Positions 1 to 11,435 of a stretch of DNA of 64,000 bases are shown here, in pieces (the first letter of the stretch is position 1; the number at the start of each line of letters is the position of its first letter). A program made the position numbers and the translations under genes. This DNA is from Cheiracanthium punctorium (taxonomy: Eukaryota; Arthropoda; Arachnida; Araneae; Cheiracanthiidae), in the NCBI GenBank assembly GCA_038373885.1, contig JAWZYV010012340.1:1-64000 (forward strand). The letters are read 5' to 3'. The notes under the pieces were generated by a model that was given only the letters and a program-made list of their open reading frames with translations, did not search any database and was not told the origin of the DNA.

Positions 1-59
1 ATCAACAGATACAGGGGGAGACCCCTCTGAACCCCTCCTCCTAATTTTTTAGTTCTGTT

Positions 60-275
60 TTTTAGACTGTGCTATACATTGGATTTTTTTCTCCTGTGAA
101 AGAACTGTAAATGCTACATACTCCATTTTCAATATGGTACATGGTACTGTACATAGAAAAACATAAATTTCGCACAAATCGATGTATATCCACAGCAGTT
201 AAAACACTGTATGGGTGGACATCCCAACAGACAAATAACCGAAATTATAAGGACCTCTTAAACTTGCTGGTAGGT
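60..275 (+). repeat. Interspersed repeat R1, degraded copy
   Basis: This copy shares a string of short blocks with 1707-1960, 4741-5005 and 42270-42420: a 'CTCCTGT' start, 'AAATGCTACATA', 'TACATGGTACTG', 'AAATTTCG', 'AATCGATG', and a run ending near 'GACAGACAAA..CCGAAAT'. No reading frame is kept, so it is a non-coding dispersed repeat of unknown class. Confidence 0.5.
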
Positions 276-964
276 TAAAAATGTATAAATAATCCTTTTA
301 TACAACATAATGGTATCGGACGAACACAGAGCGCGAGAAATTTACTCTTTTAAGGGTTGACAGTCTCAAATTAATTTTCCACGCGCTAAAGAATCAAAGT
401 TTACAATTTTGTACCGTGTAAATCCGATAACCCGTTTTGGATTCTAATGCATTAACAGATTTTCGTCTGTCGGAGACCCCCTCCTACTCCTAGGCATATA
501 GTCCTTAACAAAACACCTTAACAATAAATCGGTTAATTACAGTGCGAGTAAAGAATTTTCAAAATTCCCAAAGAAATCGTCATAGCTTAATATAATCACA
601 TTAGACATTTTTCGAGGTACTTACATATTATCCCGGTGATCTGCCAAGACGAGAAACTTTTTCGCCAAGATAAATGCCGGACACATGAAATTATTGATGG
701 TTCGGAATACGATTGCCAACAATTCGCCAGCAAATTTGAGGAAAAAATAGTTTGGTGTTAATGACCGGGTTCGGTTCATTTTTCAAAGCATTTTTTTCGC
801 ACCCTATTTGGCAATTTGTCGCCAACATTTCCGACTTTTGGCGCAAATTTTGAGGGAGGCACACGATCTTCGTCGCATTATTTAGTCGCTAATCATATTG
901 TAGGATAGTATTATATGCTTAAAATGGATGCCTGTCTCTAAACTGCCATTGACCGTATTGTATT

Positions 965-1110
965 GAAATTATTTTGAGTGCTCCCGTATAGAAAAACTTT
1001 TAACTATACAGACACTATTTTCGATGGAAATCTACATTTTGTAATCCTTAATAACATCCAATTTTGTTTCATTTCAAAGAGCAGAATATCTCTAAAACTA
1101 GAAGTCAAAG
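965..1110 (+). repeat. R1 repeat, partial
   Basis: It begins with 'TTTTGAGTGCTCCCGTAT' and continues through 'AAAACTTTTAACTATACA' into 'TTTTGTAATCCTTAATAA'. It resembles the R1 copy at 1707-1960 at its start and the short copy at 4396-4475 at its end. The rest of 276-1700 shows only AT-rich sequence with no gene I can support. Confidence 0.35.
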
Positions 1111-1706
1111 CCTTTTGTGGAGGCAATTACAATGGGCGCGAGAAAAACATTTTAAGGAAATTTGTCTTTCATTCAATATATTTAATTTTCATCCACCTAA
1201 AATAAATAAGTTCATATTCAATTTTTATTACAGACCCAAATCGAATTTCATGTTCATCTGGAAACGCGCGGAATCTTTTCGCAGTCGAAAGCTTTCGTTT
1301 TGTATACATAAACATTCGAATATCCAGCAGACGATTTATTTGTGGGGGAAAAAATAATAATAAACTGTGTAATCGGGAGAAATCCTTTTAAACGTATTGG
1401 AATCCCCCAATTGAATGACATAATTTTCACTTGAAATAGGTCATTTTGTCACGCAAATGATTCACTTTTCTTGACTCTCAGAAACGAAATGGAGCTGAAA
1501 ATAGCGAAAAATCGCTTCAAAATGAGGGAACGGGTGGATTTTCAGATTTTTAAAACTGACAGATTGTTTTCTATATTTTTTTACATAGTTGTGAAAAATT
1601 TCAAGCGGATCGTACAAACGATGTAGAAGTTGTTAAGCTTTTTGTCCTTGACTTTGTAATCTTTTTGCAGTCATGGCGGATAAAAGTTTTATCTTGAAGT
1701 CAGGGT

Positions 1707-1960
1707 TCAGCGTAACTGTATAGTAGGATGATACGCTTTAAAGAATAACTTCCCATAGAGGGCAATGTATTGGGAATATTTTGAGTGCTCCTGTAGAAAA
1801 ACTATAAATGCTACATAGACCCTTTTCAATAGGGTACATGGTACTGCAGATAAGAATAACATATATAAATTTCGTAGAAATCGATGCCTATTGACGCAAG
1901 TTATATGAAGGACGGACAGACAGACAAACCGAAATCTTAAATACTTTTCTACCTTGTTGG
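1707..1960 (+). repeat. R1 repeat, best-preserved copy
   Basis: It contains 'GCTTTAAAGAATAACTTCCC', 'TTTTGAGTGCTCCTGTAG', 'AGGGTACATGGTACTGCA' and a terminal 'GGACAGACAGACAAACCG'. The same order of blocks recurs at 4741-5005, which identifies a repeat of about 250 bp. An apparent minus-strand reading frame across it is read-through from the gag-like fragment upstream and is not a protein of its own. Confidence 0.6.
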
Positions 1961-1997
1961 AAAGTGTCAAAAAAGCTAGATCTTGGGAAAGACGAAA

Positions 1998-2083
1998 ACT
2001 TTCAAGGTAAAGGCGCGGGGCCCCCAAAAGCGCGGGGCCCGTAGCATTTGCTACATCTGCTATATTGTTAATCCGGCACTGAT
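1998..2083 (+). repeat. Terminal fragment of a transposon ending in AATCCGGCACTG
   Basis: This 86-bp stretch, with GCGCGGGGCCC then CGTAGCATTTGCTACATCTG and ending in CCGGCACTG, recurs in the same orientation at 34602-34672. CAGTGCCGGATTA is a plausible transposon terminus; a related start appears near 31986. It truncates the gag-like fragment to its right. Confidence 0.55.
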
Positions 2084-2240
2084 CGGTTTGTGTTTTTCTT
2101 AAAGAGTTCAATTTCAAGTCGAGTTCAATGGCTTTATCCGATGACGGAACAAAATCATCTAAATATTTGGTAAGGTTCGTTACCTTTGTTTTCAGGCTGC
2201 CTAATTGCCTGTTCAACGTTACGAGAGTTTGTTTATCCAT
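2083..2240 (-). pseudogene. BEL/Pao gag-like N-terminal fragment
   Basis: Read on the minus strand from the ATG at 2240, about 52 codons encode a lysine/leucine-rich helical segment (start MDKQTLVTLNRQLGSLK, later LDDFVPSS and LDLKLNSLRKT). This resembles the N-terminal helices of BEL/Pao retrotransposon gag proteins, which open with a similar 'R..L..QVT.L' pattern and then a conserved 'L..RL..L' block. The frame stays open to 1707, but beyond 2083 it reads through the CCGGCACTG transposon end and an R1 repeat, so the gag homology stops there. No protease, reverse transcriptase or LTR pair is visible nearby, so this is a fragment. The match is from memory of the family pattern; a chance ORF is possible. 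Confidence 0.3.
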
Positions 2241-2499
2241 AGGTCCTCCGGCGATGATTAAGGACCAGAAATATTGCGATACGAAAAAAGTGGACTGTAA
2301 GGCGAATGATCAACAATTAATTTCTTTATTCTGTGACTATTTAAAATTAAATGAGTCAAGAGGGTACAACGATGCCGTGCTTACGGCTTACAAAACGAGA
2401 CGACTACTTGTGACTGGCGAAAATCACAGCTACCACCCAGAACCCATCGATAGGGTTGCCAGAAGCGGATTGGCGACAAGATACAAATTTGAATAAGGT

Positions 2500-3186
2500 A
2501 ATACAAACAATAACAGACGGTTTAAACCGATGAAAAGCAATTCATATTGCTTCATACATAGTTATTTGTTACTATAAAACTAAATTTTTATGTTTTGTAG
2601 TTAAAATCATTATATGGGAGTCATTTCTGCTTCGAGTCGATTTAGAAAAGTTGTAAATGTAATCTTCTTTCTTTGCTCCGGTACAGTCGTGGTGAGCCCA
2701 CAGAGAACAGCTGGATCTTTGAATCCAAACTTATCGTCGTTGATCTTTAGAGAATTTTTCGTGACAAAAGATGCATTCAGCGTCTTTGTTTTCCGGTTCT
2801 TTAGTGGATGACATGAAATCCATTACAATTACCCAGTATTCCATTATACCCGACACGCCATCTCGGAAAACGAACCTTTAAAACTAATTGGCAAAACACT
2901 GTCATCTAAAAAATAACCACAGTACAACAAACTACCATTCTCTTAGTGTACATTATGCGTAACATCACTGTTTATGTCACGTGTTTACTAGTAAGTTAAA
3001 ATGTTTGAAAACTTATCTACAAAAACTCTTGAAAATCACAAAACATACTTTGTTCTGTAGGGAGTGGTACGGCAACAGAGAGCGGTCAATTCTTACTGCA
3101 TTGTAAGACGGGAATCTTTCTTGAATTGTTCATGGTATTCCCTTGTGGCAACAGCAACTAACAGAGCCAAGAACTCTGTATTCCAT
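2500..3186. other. No supported gene
   Basis: Mixed-composition sequence. Short frames at 2128-2496 (+) and 2614-2811 (+) show no recognisable domain. Nothing else stands out. Confidence 0.5.
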
Positions 3187-3240
3187 GGGCTCTATTCTGC
3201 CACGTACGTTTAAGCGAACGTTCGGATGTGTGACATCATA
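3187..3240 (+). repeat. MITE terminus, inverted relative to 7590-7638
   Basis: GGGCTCTATTCTGCCACGTA followed by a GCGAACGTTCGGAT block is matched in inverse orientation at 7590-7638. Sequence to about 3460 continues with GGTATTCTG and CGTACG-type blocks also present in the second copy. The pair could be the ends of two separate MITEs or the terminal repeats of one 4.45-kb element. Confidence 0.6.
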
Positions 3241-4544
3241 TTGACGTCATTCGTAACCATCTACCGTATGTTGGTATTCTGCAAGGTACGCTAGAGCTTT
3301 AGGTGCGGATTCTAACTTCCGTATGTTTACATTCTAGCATACGTTTCAACCCGCCAAGAAAATCGTGGCGTTAGAGAATCCGTACGCTGAAAATGCTTGA
3401 AATCAAAAGGGCGGCAGCTGCTTTGCAGATGTTATTTTATCAGCGTGATAGAAGAGCGCGAAGAGGCATGAAGGGATAGGAAATTATATTAATAGGATGA
3501 AAAAATATTTTAACATAGGAAGAGGGAAATTTTACAAGATAACAACTCATTAATTTTTACTTCAAAGGTATTGAAAATTGCTATTCGGTGTTAAAATGAG
3601 CTAAATTTTTATAAATACGAAGTGAAATATAGCTGCTGCTATTGTAAAAATTAAGTAGGTGCGTCTTTAAATATGATGGCTCCTTACGCATACTTTAAAT
3701 TAAAGTGTACGTCAGGCCAGTAGCCAGCGAGGGATAAAATTACGGGCAGTTCCCTCCCAGAAAAGAATCCTCAGCATACTTTTAAAACTCAAGCCGCCCG
3801 TTTGAAAGCCCAGAGGATTTTTCTCAGTGCCGTATTCGAGGGGGGGGGGCGAGGGGCCCTGGTCACCCTCAGAAAATGTAAAATAATTATAAAAATCAGC
3901 TATTTTAAAACATTTATATTAACTATTCTAAAAAAAATTAAAATCCCTCCCCCCCTCTCCCGAAGTATAAACCTATATGCGCCGCTGATTTTGGTGACCG
4001 GTTTGCCAACATACCAATCTTCTAGATTGCTTTTACAGTACATCATATTTGTATTATTTCTAGTGTTAAAAAATACTACAAATTAAATATTGAGTGGTTA
4101 ATACATTTTGTCATGTGAAATATAAAATTTGCTGAAGAGTGTTTATTATTTTGGTTTGTCTGTCTGTCCGTCAGTGTTCTAACTGATGTAAATACAGAGG
4201 CTGTTTACACTTTTTTAGAGCGTTTTGAGGCCGGATATAGTTTATATGCTTAAAATATGACTATCTTTTAAATGTTCAATCCGATAGCCCTTTTTCTTGA
4301 CCATAAATCTACATCGTGATTCCATGATAGATGGGCATTTATAAAAAATTCCATTGCTTTTTATTTCACTTTCACAATTTTCTAGAATCATAGTACATTT
4401 GGGCGCTCCTGTAAAGGAACTACAAATAATAGAGGCGCTATGAAGAGCTCTGCTTTGTAATTCTTAATAAAATATAACAATTTTGTTCCATTTGACCATT
4501 TGATTGATCGGTTTTGCAATTAAGTCAAAGCTACACTAGAGCTA

Positions 4545-4737
4545 TCTGTAAAGGGGGGTTGGTTTGTCTTGGGTGAAAAGCTTTTTAGGAGGTTCAAATG
4601 CGTATTCACGTTACATCTGGAGAAACCGCCCAAGACTCAAGACAGTTGTTCGACAGTCACGCGGTAGGTCAGAACCATGGACTTATACACTTCAGTCATC
4701 TACTATGTTTAGTGTCTTATCCATTCGGCCATAGTCG
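4545..4737 (-). repeat. tRNA-derived SINE
   Basis: On the minus strand it opens with a pol III A-box-like TGGCCGAATGGATAAGAC, then a B-box-like GGTTCTGACC about 45 bp later. Next comes the central domain shared with other SINEs in this window (GGCGGTTTCTCCAGATGTAA, then CGTGAATACGC). A short copy of R1 lies just beyond, near 4396-4475. Confidence 0.65.
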
Positions 4738-4740
4738 GAT

Positions 4741-5005
4741 TTTCTTTTGTTTGAAATAGCCGAATGTCCCTAAAATAAGCTTTAAAGAATGACTGCCCAT
4801 AGAGCAAAATGTATTCATTTATTTTGAGTGCTCCTGTAAAAGCTCTATGAATTCTACATACAAGAGTTTCAATACCGTACATGGCGCAGTGCATAGGGAT
4901 AACATATAGAACTTCGTAGTGGTCGGTGAATATTTACGGCTGTTAGCACACGGACAGGCGGATAGAACAGATTGACAGAACTGAAATTATAATCACTTTT
5001 CAGTT
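4741..5005 (+). repeat. R1 repeat copy
   Basis: Same block order as 1707-1960: 'GCTTTAAAGAATGACTGCCC', 'TTTTGAGTGCTCCTGTAA', 'TACATGGCGCAGTGCATAGG', 'AACTTCGTAG', then a 'GGACAGGCGGATAGA' tail. It abuts the SINE at 4545-4737. Confidence 0.6.
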
Positions 5006-5009
5006 TTGT

Positions 5010-7290
5010 TGGAAAGCATTAAAACATATTAGAATCACTAACAATAGTTAAGATATTACGGAAATTTTATAATGAAAATTAAGTCAACCACAAAAACTTG
5101 CGCGTGTTCAGGACTTTTTGCCTGCATTGTAATTTTATTAATATACGCAATTAAATTAGTAAAAACAATAATGAAATAGCCAGAGATGTGCTTTCGTAAT
5201 ACTTTAAGGATCTCCGAGGCGGGAAGGGAGGAGAAAAAAACAATTGAAAATACATAGCCATCCTGGGATACTGCCTCCATCTAGTCGAATCGCCTGGCTG
5301 CGGGCCTGTCATTCGTAAACGATTGGTATATATAACTTTCCTCTTCGAAAATGCAAGTGTCTTTTTTTCCGGAGCTGAGCTGTACAATAGGTGTATTTTA
5401 TGTTATTTAAAATTACTTATTTGTATCATGCAGTTTAACAAAACGTTATTATCACCTTCAAAAATGTTCTATATTTATAACATAAATAAACCGTTTATAG
5501 ATGTTTTTTTATTTTTTTTTATTTTGTTCTTGTTGTTAATCTCACATTCATCAAACTTCGCAAACTGAAAATTCGTTTCTAAAGGAAGTTTTAACAGTTT
5601 TCAAAGCAGGTAACTAAAGTTCGAACTTCAGTGTTATCCAAATACATTTTCACTCAAGAAGAATGCTAATGATCTATATTTACAAATAAAATAATATAAA
5701 AAAATAAAGAGAAAATTAAAAGTACAAAAGATTTTGAGCTGTCAGAAAATATCTTTCATAAAATGACAGACGAATTTCACAATTAACTATTAAACTAAAC
5801 TTTTATCCTTAAATTAAAAATATATTGATTTGCCTTGGGGGGGGAAATATGACATAAGTTGGTATTTACAAAAGTGTAACTTTTTATAAATGAAAGAGAT
5901 GAATTTTTTCCTTAAACGAGACTTATTTTCTCTTTGCATTTTAATCAATTTAATTATTAATTGACAGAAATGAAATCACTTACCTAGAGTTTACTTTTAA
6001 CTGCAAGGTTCTTTAATCTATAATATATATATATAACTAAGTAGCCACACACCAGCAGAATTCCAAACATGAAGCAGAATTAAATTAATATCTGCTCCAA
6101 CGATCAGAATCCAGCTAGTAAATACTACACCATACACATGCAGTTGCGAATTTCTAAGTAGGCTAACAAGGCTATAACCTACAAAGACAATAAAGTAGAC
6201 GATGCTTTCGTTCTGCCTATAGGTAGCCCTTTTGATCAAGCAGCAAATGTATGAATTCGTCTCTGACACCGTATGTTCCTACCTATGAAAAAATTTTAAT
6301 AAAAAAAGATTATCTAGCTTAACTAAGCACACATTATATAATACTGAAACACAACATGCTACATGACACTTATGTTTTAGTCCTTTAAAAATATGTTTAG
6401 AAAATAAAATTTAAGAATTCTACTATATAGCTTATCTTACAAATAATGAAGAGATGAGAAACATACATACCATGGTACTTGAGCAGTTTTAAGAAATAGA
6501 TATGTATATGTACGTACGAGTGATATACTGTATATTTAAAAAACATAAGGTGAATAAACAATTTTAATCTTTTGAAGTTCACAAAAAATAATCAAACTAC
6601 AGGCAAACTTGCAATGATAATAAGCAATCTATAGTTATATTCAATACAAGTTACATATTTAGAATTCTCAAATGAGGTCCATTCTATGAAAAAGAACACC
6701 TTGAGACAGAGTTTAACAGTAACTATGCATTTAAATAATCTAGCACCCATTACAAAATTAAATACCATAATTATAAAGAAAATACATTAAATAAAGTTTT
6801 TATTGTTGAAAAAAATCGCTTCAATGTATAAATATTGTCTTCGCTGATCAGATCGCTATTTATAAAACATGATTAATCCATTATATAACAAGTAATCATG
6901 TAAAATGATATATAAAACATTCCAGAATACACAATAAATTCATAAATAATTTATGAAACAAAAGTAATAAACATTTTGTTGTTATTTGTGTTCAACTATA
7001 TTCATTATCAAGTTAAAAAACACAAAAATATAATACAACACTAGTATAGGACTAATAAATGCCTGCATTACGGGTACATAATGTTTATTTACGTTCTCAG
7101 ATCGTTAGGCTTAGACAATTTCAACTATTATCAAAGAATTAATTATATTTATAGTCATTCAATTTACTTTAAATTCATACAAGAGTTAAAACTTACTGCA
7201 CTGTAGTTGAAAATGAGGTGAAATGCCTTATTTTTGTCGAATATTAAAGTTATCAAACAATTAAAAAACCTTTTGGGAAATCAACAGGGA
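5010..7290. other. AT-rich DNA without a supported gene
   Basis: Short frames occur on both strands (for example 5323-5568 + and 6018-6269 -). They have AT-driven composition and no domain, and I see no repeat structure apart from short TA runs near 6022. Confidence 0.5.
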
Positions 7291-7589
7291 AATAAGTTTG
7301 CTTGGAGTACGCAGAACCCGGCTGTAACTTATCACTTCGACAGTTTACAAGTTTTCGCTGCTTTCCGAAAATCGTCTGCCGAATTTTCATTGGCTATAAT
7401 CAATAGGAAGTGACGTAAAAATCATCACTCTTGTTTGTGTGACATCGACGTTTTGGGACGAACAGTTTGGAATTTGCTCCGCCTTCCGCACGCTGTGGTC
7501 TGTTTCGAACGTTCGTTTGGAGGGCTTCCAGAATACCAATTTTTCGAACGTTCGTTAACTAGGATGCGGCACGGATAAGTTTTGGATGA

Positions 7590-7638
7590 CGTCACAAATC
7601 CGAACGTTCGCTTTAACGTACGTGGCAGAATAGAGCCC
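7590..7638 (-). repeat. MITE terminus, inverted partner of 3187-3240
   Basis: On the minus strand it reads GGGCTCTATTCTGCCACGTA and continues into GCGAACGTTCGGAT. Between 7500 and 7605 the palindrome CGAACGTTCG occurs three times. The element probably extends left to about 7290. Its end lies a few bases from the truncated end of the hAT pseudogene, so it may have interrupted that gene. Confidence 0.6.
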
Positions 7639-7650
7639 CATATTTCCTGA

Positions 7651-8446
7651 CTATTCCATAATACCCTCCTCTCCTCTATAATTCTTGAATTGTCGAAGAA
7701 AAAAACTAACAGTATCTGCATTCATCTTTGCTGCATCGTTAATCATTAAATTTAAGCTATGAGCGGCACAGGAAACATAAAAAGCACGAGGATTTATTTT
7801 TAGAATATTATTTTGAAGACCATTTTTCTTCCCTTTCATATTTTGCCCCGTTATCACATCCCTGGCCTCTCATATCATCTTGAGGAATGTTTCACATTTT
7901 CAACATTTCGCTACCTGCAGAATCATCAACTTTAATAAAGCCTAAAAAAGGCTCCTTGATTTCAGTCCCTCCATCACTGCAGACGACAAAACATATGACG
8001 ACACTCATCTGTTCATTTTTGCTAACATCAGGTATATAGTCCAAAATTATAGAATAGTACTTGGCTTTTCGAAGAGATAGTAAGATTTTCTCTCTTACAC
8101 TACTGCCAATAATTGGCAACATTTCATTTTGACTATCTTTGCTTAGATAATGAACTTTACTGTTGCTACCTTTAGGTCGTAATGCTCTTTCTACATGAAA
8201 TTCCCTAACTGGGTCGAACTTTGCAAGCAATTCCAATAATTTTAAGAAGTTTCCGTTGTCTTTTTGGTACAGCCCATCAGATGAGCTTCGAAAGGCTAAA
8301 TTCTGGTTGCCAAGAAATTTTGTGATCTCAATCAGTTTTCCTAATACATTTGACCAATGCTTTTTTTCATTTTCATAGATGTCTTGTATTTCGGAATCAA
8401 TTGTTGTTTTATTTTTCAAATTTTCCTCAAGATCTTTCCATTTTAT
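7651..8446 (-). pseudogene. hAT-family transposase fragment (ZMYM1-like, DUF4371 region)
   Basis: Two minus-strand frames join across about 7890-7857. The first (8446-7892, about 180 codons) contains KKHWSNVLGKLIEITKFL, NQNLAFRSSSDGLY, NGNFLKLLELLAKFDP and AKYYSIILDYIPDVS. The second (7857-7651) contains NMKGKKNGLQ, LKINPRAFYVSCAAHSLNLM and NDAAKMN. These match the DUF4371 half of hAT transposases that are often annotated as zinc finger MYM-type 1-like; the 'LD.TPDVS' and 'C.AHSLNL' motifs are typical. In active hATs the first catalytic Asp lies in the 'D.TPD' block, where this copy has LDYIPD. The linking stretch (normally D..GQ.YDNGANM) is frameshifted. The N-terminal zinc finger and C-terminal dimerisation domain are missing: the right side breaks at a G-run at about 8447, the left side at about 7651. 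It is a dead fragment. Confidence 0.85.
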
Positions 8447-8451
8447 TAAAT

Positions 8452-8822
8452 GCAGCGGGGGGGGGGGGCACGTACCCTATGGCCGCCCCTGCTTTTACAT
8501 ATAGTAATATATGTTTCTAAAAGTTTTTACTTCCATTTTACATATAGTAATATACAAAACCATACCCAGGGGATTGGTCCTATGGATCCGGACCCTGCCT
8601 CTCCCCGAAATTATCACATTATATATATATCCTATATGTGTGTGTGTGTGGAAGAGAGAGTATTTATATATAAAATGATGATATTCAATCAAACAGACCT
8701 CCCCCCACTCCCCCTATAAAATGTCGGATCCCCTCCAAAATTATTTTCTGGGTACGGCCCTGGTAATATATGTTCCTGACTCCCCCCCCCCTCCCCTTGG
8801 CTACGGCCCTGCAACACATTTT
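8452..8822. repeat. Cluster of G/C-run transposon ends with TA/TG simple repeats
   Basis: G12-type runs at 8457 and C-runs near 8700 and 8787 flank phrases such as CTATGGCCGCCCCTGC (8476) and TTGGCTACGGCCCTGC (8798-8813). These resemble the C-rich inner ends of the CAGKGGCGTAGCC hAT MITEs elsewhere in the window. TATATATATCCTATATGTGTG lies between them (about 8622). Boundaries are uncertain. Confidence 0.4.
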
Positions 8823-8921
8823 ATCAGACAAATAAACAAATTATATATACACTGCAATCCTTATTAATATAAAACATATCTTCCTAAAATCTGTCCATTT
8901 TTTAAAAATTTTTGAAAATTT

Positions 8922-9004
8922 TTGCTCTCGGGACAATTTGGCGCCCCTCTGTGTTTGGCGCCCGCCTGCAAAGAAGGCCTTGCAGGCCCGCTTCCGCCGG
9001 CCCT
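8922..9004. repeat. Right-end fragment of the GGCGCCC/GCCGGCC repeat family
   Basis: TTTGGCGCCC occurs twice, followed by CTTGCAGGCCCGCTTCCGCC and GGCCCTGTG. This parallels the right terminus of the element at 31266-31987. Confidence 0.35.
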
Positions 9005-9232
9005 GTGAATTGATAACATGTTTTTGCCGTGACCACTGAACAGGGTGTTCCCGTTCTTTCTTGAGAATAGGTAAAAAAGAACAGGATGTTCATTCTTTCC
9101 CCATCTCTAAAATACACACATATACCATTATGAGTTTTCTATTCTTTTATGGAAGGACATTCGTCTTAATTTCTGCTGACCAATATCCCAGAATGAATGC
9201 ATTTGTAAAATGATATTTAAATTAATAATACA

Positions 9233-9257
9233 AAATAATAATAATAATAATAATAAT
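9233..9257. repeat. (AAT)n microsatellite
   Basis: About eight AAT units without interruption. Confidence 0.9.
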
Positions 9258-9307
9258 GACAATTATTAAACAAAAATTTATGGTATGGATGTAAATATTT
9301 TTAAAAT

Positions 9308-9495
9308 GTACTTTTCCGTTTCAGGTGTGCCACGAGAAATTTTGGAGGCCAATTTTTTTTTTTCTTGACGTTAAGAGTTGCAAACAATAGCAGCCTTTAT
9401 GCATATCACATATTACCTCAGTATGCATATCTCCGGAACGTTATAGCACATTTTGATAATTTTTTCATGGCGTCACCAAAACGGAAAAGTACCCT
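9308..9495. mobile_element. Short MITE with GTACTTTTCCGTTT inverted ends
   Basis: The left end GTACTTTTCCGTTT (about 9309) is inverted at the right end (AAACGGAAAAGTAC, about 9479-9492) in a segment of about 185 bp. No coding capacity. Target duplication not clear; a TTTAA-like sequence lies on both sides. Confidence 0.6.
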
Positions 9496-10073
9496 TTAAG
9501 TTTAAATATTGTCGATTAAAAACATGCAAAAAATCTAACAATAAATTGCACATTACATTCTGAAAAATTTAAATATTCATTTATTCACAAATCATAAAAG
9601 CTCCTTCTAGGTCTCACACAAGACAGAAAGCATCTCCAAAAACTTGCCCTAACATATTTTTTTTAAATCACTAAAGAACCTAATAGTGATTTATAGACAG
9701 TACTATAATTACCAAAACTGCCTAATGTAAGCAGTTTATATCATAAAGAACGACAGTTCTACGAGTGACGCAGCCAGCCCCAACCAATCAACCGTAAAAC
9801 TTCGCGGCACTTATATATACAGCTAACTTTTCTATTTTTTAAAGTTCTCTTCTGGATCTCGGAATCCGCTCTAACGATTTTTTTACAATTAATATATAAT
9901 TTTAATGCATGCCAAGTTCGATGAGTGACGTCGCCGGTTAAGCTAGGAAAACTCGTTTTTTTTTTATTTAATCCAGTTCAAAGAGGGAACTATTTAACCC
10001 GCGTAAGAAAATACGGAAAATGATCTTGTTTCAGAGGCGGTAAACAAGGCAGGGAGTATGAATACAGTGCTGT

Positions 10074-10417
10074 TGCCGGACGCGAGAAATTTTTTTTTTT
10101 AAGGATAAGTAGGCTCTTAATTTTTTTTTTTTTGGGGGGGGGGTTTCAATTAATCATCAATTTTCATCACAGTATTCCAAATTGTTATAAATATGCTCTG
10201 GACAAAATTGATGCAAAGAATTGACCTAAAAAATCTAAAGGGAAATGACTCGGAGCTCAATCTCAATCCATGATTTCATACGATTTCATACACACATAAT
10301 AATTCCATTCATTCTTCCTTTTGAATATGTTATCCCTTAAGGTTTAAATTAGTCACTCTTTTAATAATATTTCTGTTTCCTTTTGCTTTTCGCTCTCAGC
10401 TATCCCATATGTCAGTA
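10074..10417. repeat. Insertion specific to unit A
   Basis: Unit B runs directly from AATACAGTGCTGTAA to ATCCGTGACAAG, whereas unit A has about 345 bp between these blocks, including T- and G-runs at 10090-10143. It is either an insertion in A or a loss in B. No terminal repeat was identified. Confidence 0.5.
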
Positions 10418-11194
10418 GATCCGTGACAAGATTTGTACAAGTTAACTTATATCGTAAACTAGTTTGGTCTTAGACAGCTACTACGTTTCGCTTCCGATAT
10501 CTGACTTGAGTTCTGTCCCCGACGTCGCACTTTTGCGCGATGAGCTTGTGTTACTGTCGTTTTTGTTTTATTTCATTTTTAAAAATAATAACAGATTGTT
10601 ATATACTTTACTTATTTTTTCTGTAATTTATTTTGCTATAATTAATAATTAAAAATAGTTAAGACTTTGAATTAAAAAATAATTAATTTAAGTTTTTTTA
10701 GTAAAACTCCTTCCTAACTTTTTCTTTAAGTATTTCGTTTCTCTAGTATTTTCATAGCTATTTCTAATTAAATTAAATATTTATTTTTCTAATATTATTA
10801 ACTCTATTTGGAAAATTTGATATGTAATTAATATTTCAGTGAATTTTTTTTCTTCAGAAAGCTCACATAATTAATTAATAATAATTATTATTTAATATTC
10901 AAAGGAAAATAAATAGTAGTTTTACATACTAACTAGATTTAATAATAATTCTTTCACTCTTCATGTATATATAAAATTTATTGAAATTATTGAATTATAA
11001 TTTTAAGACCAATATTTTTTCCAAATCTTAGGTTTTCTCACTTTTATTTTGTAATCCTTTAAATACCAGATTTAAAATTTTGTTCAATACTTTTCAGATA
11101 GAAATTTAATTAATTAATCTAAATTTATACATGCACTATATTTTGTATTAGACATTTAAAGGCCGGAGATGGCATCTAAAACAAGATGTTGTGC

Positions 11195-11435
11195 CCACCC
11201 GAGCCGAGTTGATAAGATACTGAAGATGGTAGATAACTGAAGTATAAAGGTCCAGGGTTCTGGTCTACCGGATGGCTGATAATCTGAAAATTCGGAGTTT
11301 TGAACGGTTTTTCTCACGATGTAACGTAAATACGCTTCAGAAGCACTAAGAAAGTCAACCGCGCAAGACCCCCCCCCCTTACATAAGCAATACGATATAC
11401 TCCTCGTGTAGGTTTACCATAACACAATACAATAC
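11195..11435 (+). repeat. tRNA-derived SINE inside unit A
   Basis: Head GAGCCGAGTTGATAAGATAC (A-box-like), then GGTTCTGGTCTACCG (B-box-like), a central block GGTTTTTCTCACGATGTAAC followed by GTAAATACGC, a C-run and an ATAACACAATACAATACAA tail. The head and centre are also in unit B (47000-47180), but the tail there is lost. Confidence 0.7.

Noticed and set aside
1707..2082. Extension of the gag-like frame
   Set aside because: The frame reads through two unrelated repeats (a CCGGCACTG end and R1), so the residues beyond 2083 are not protein homology.
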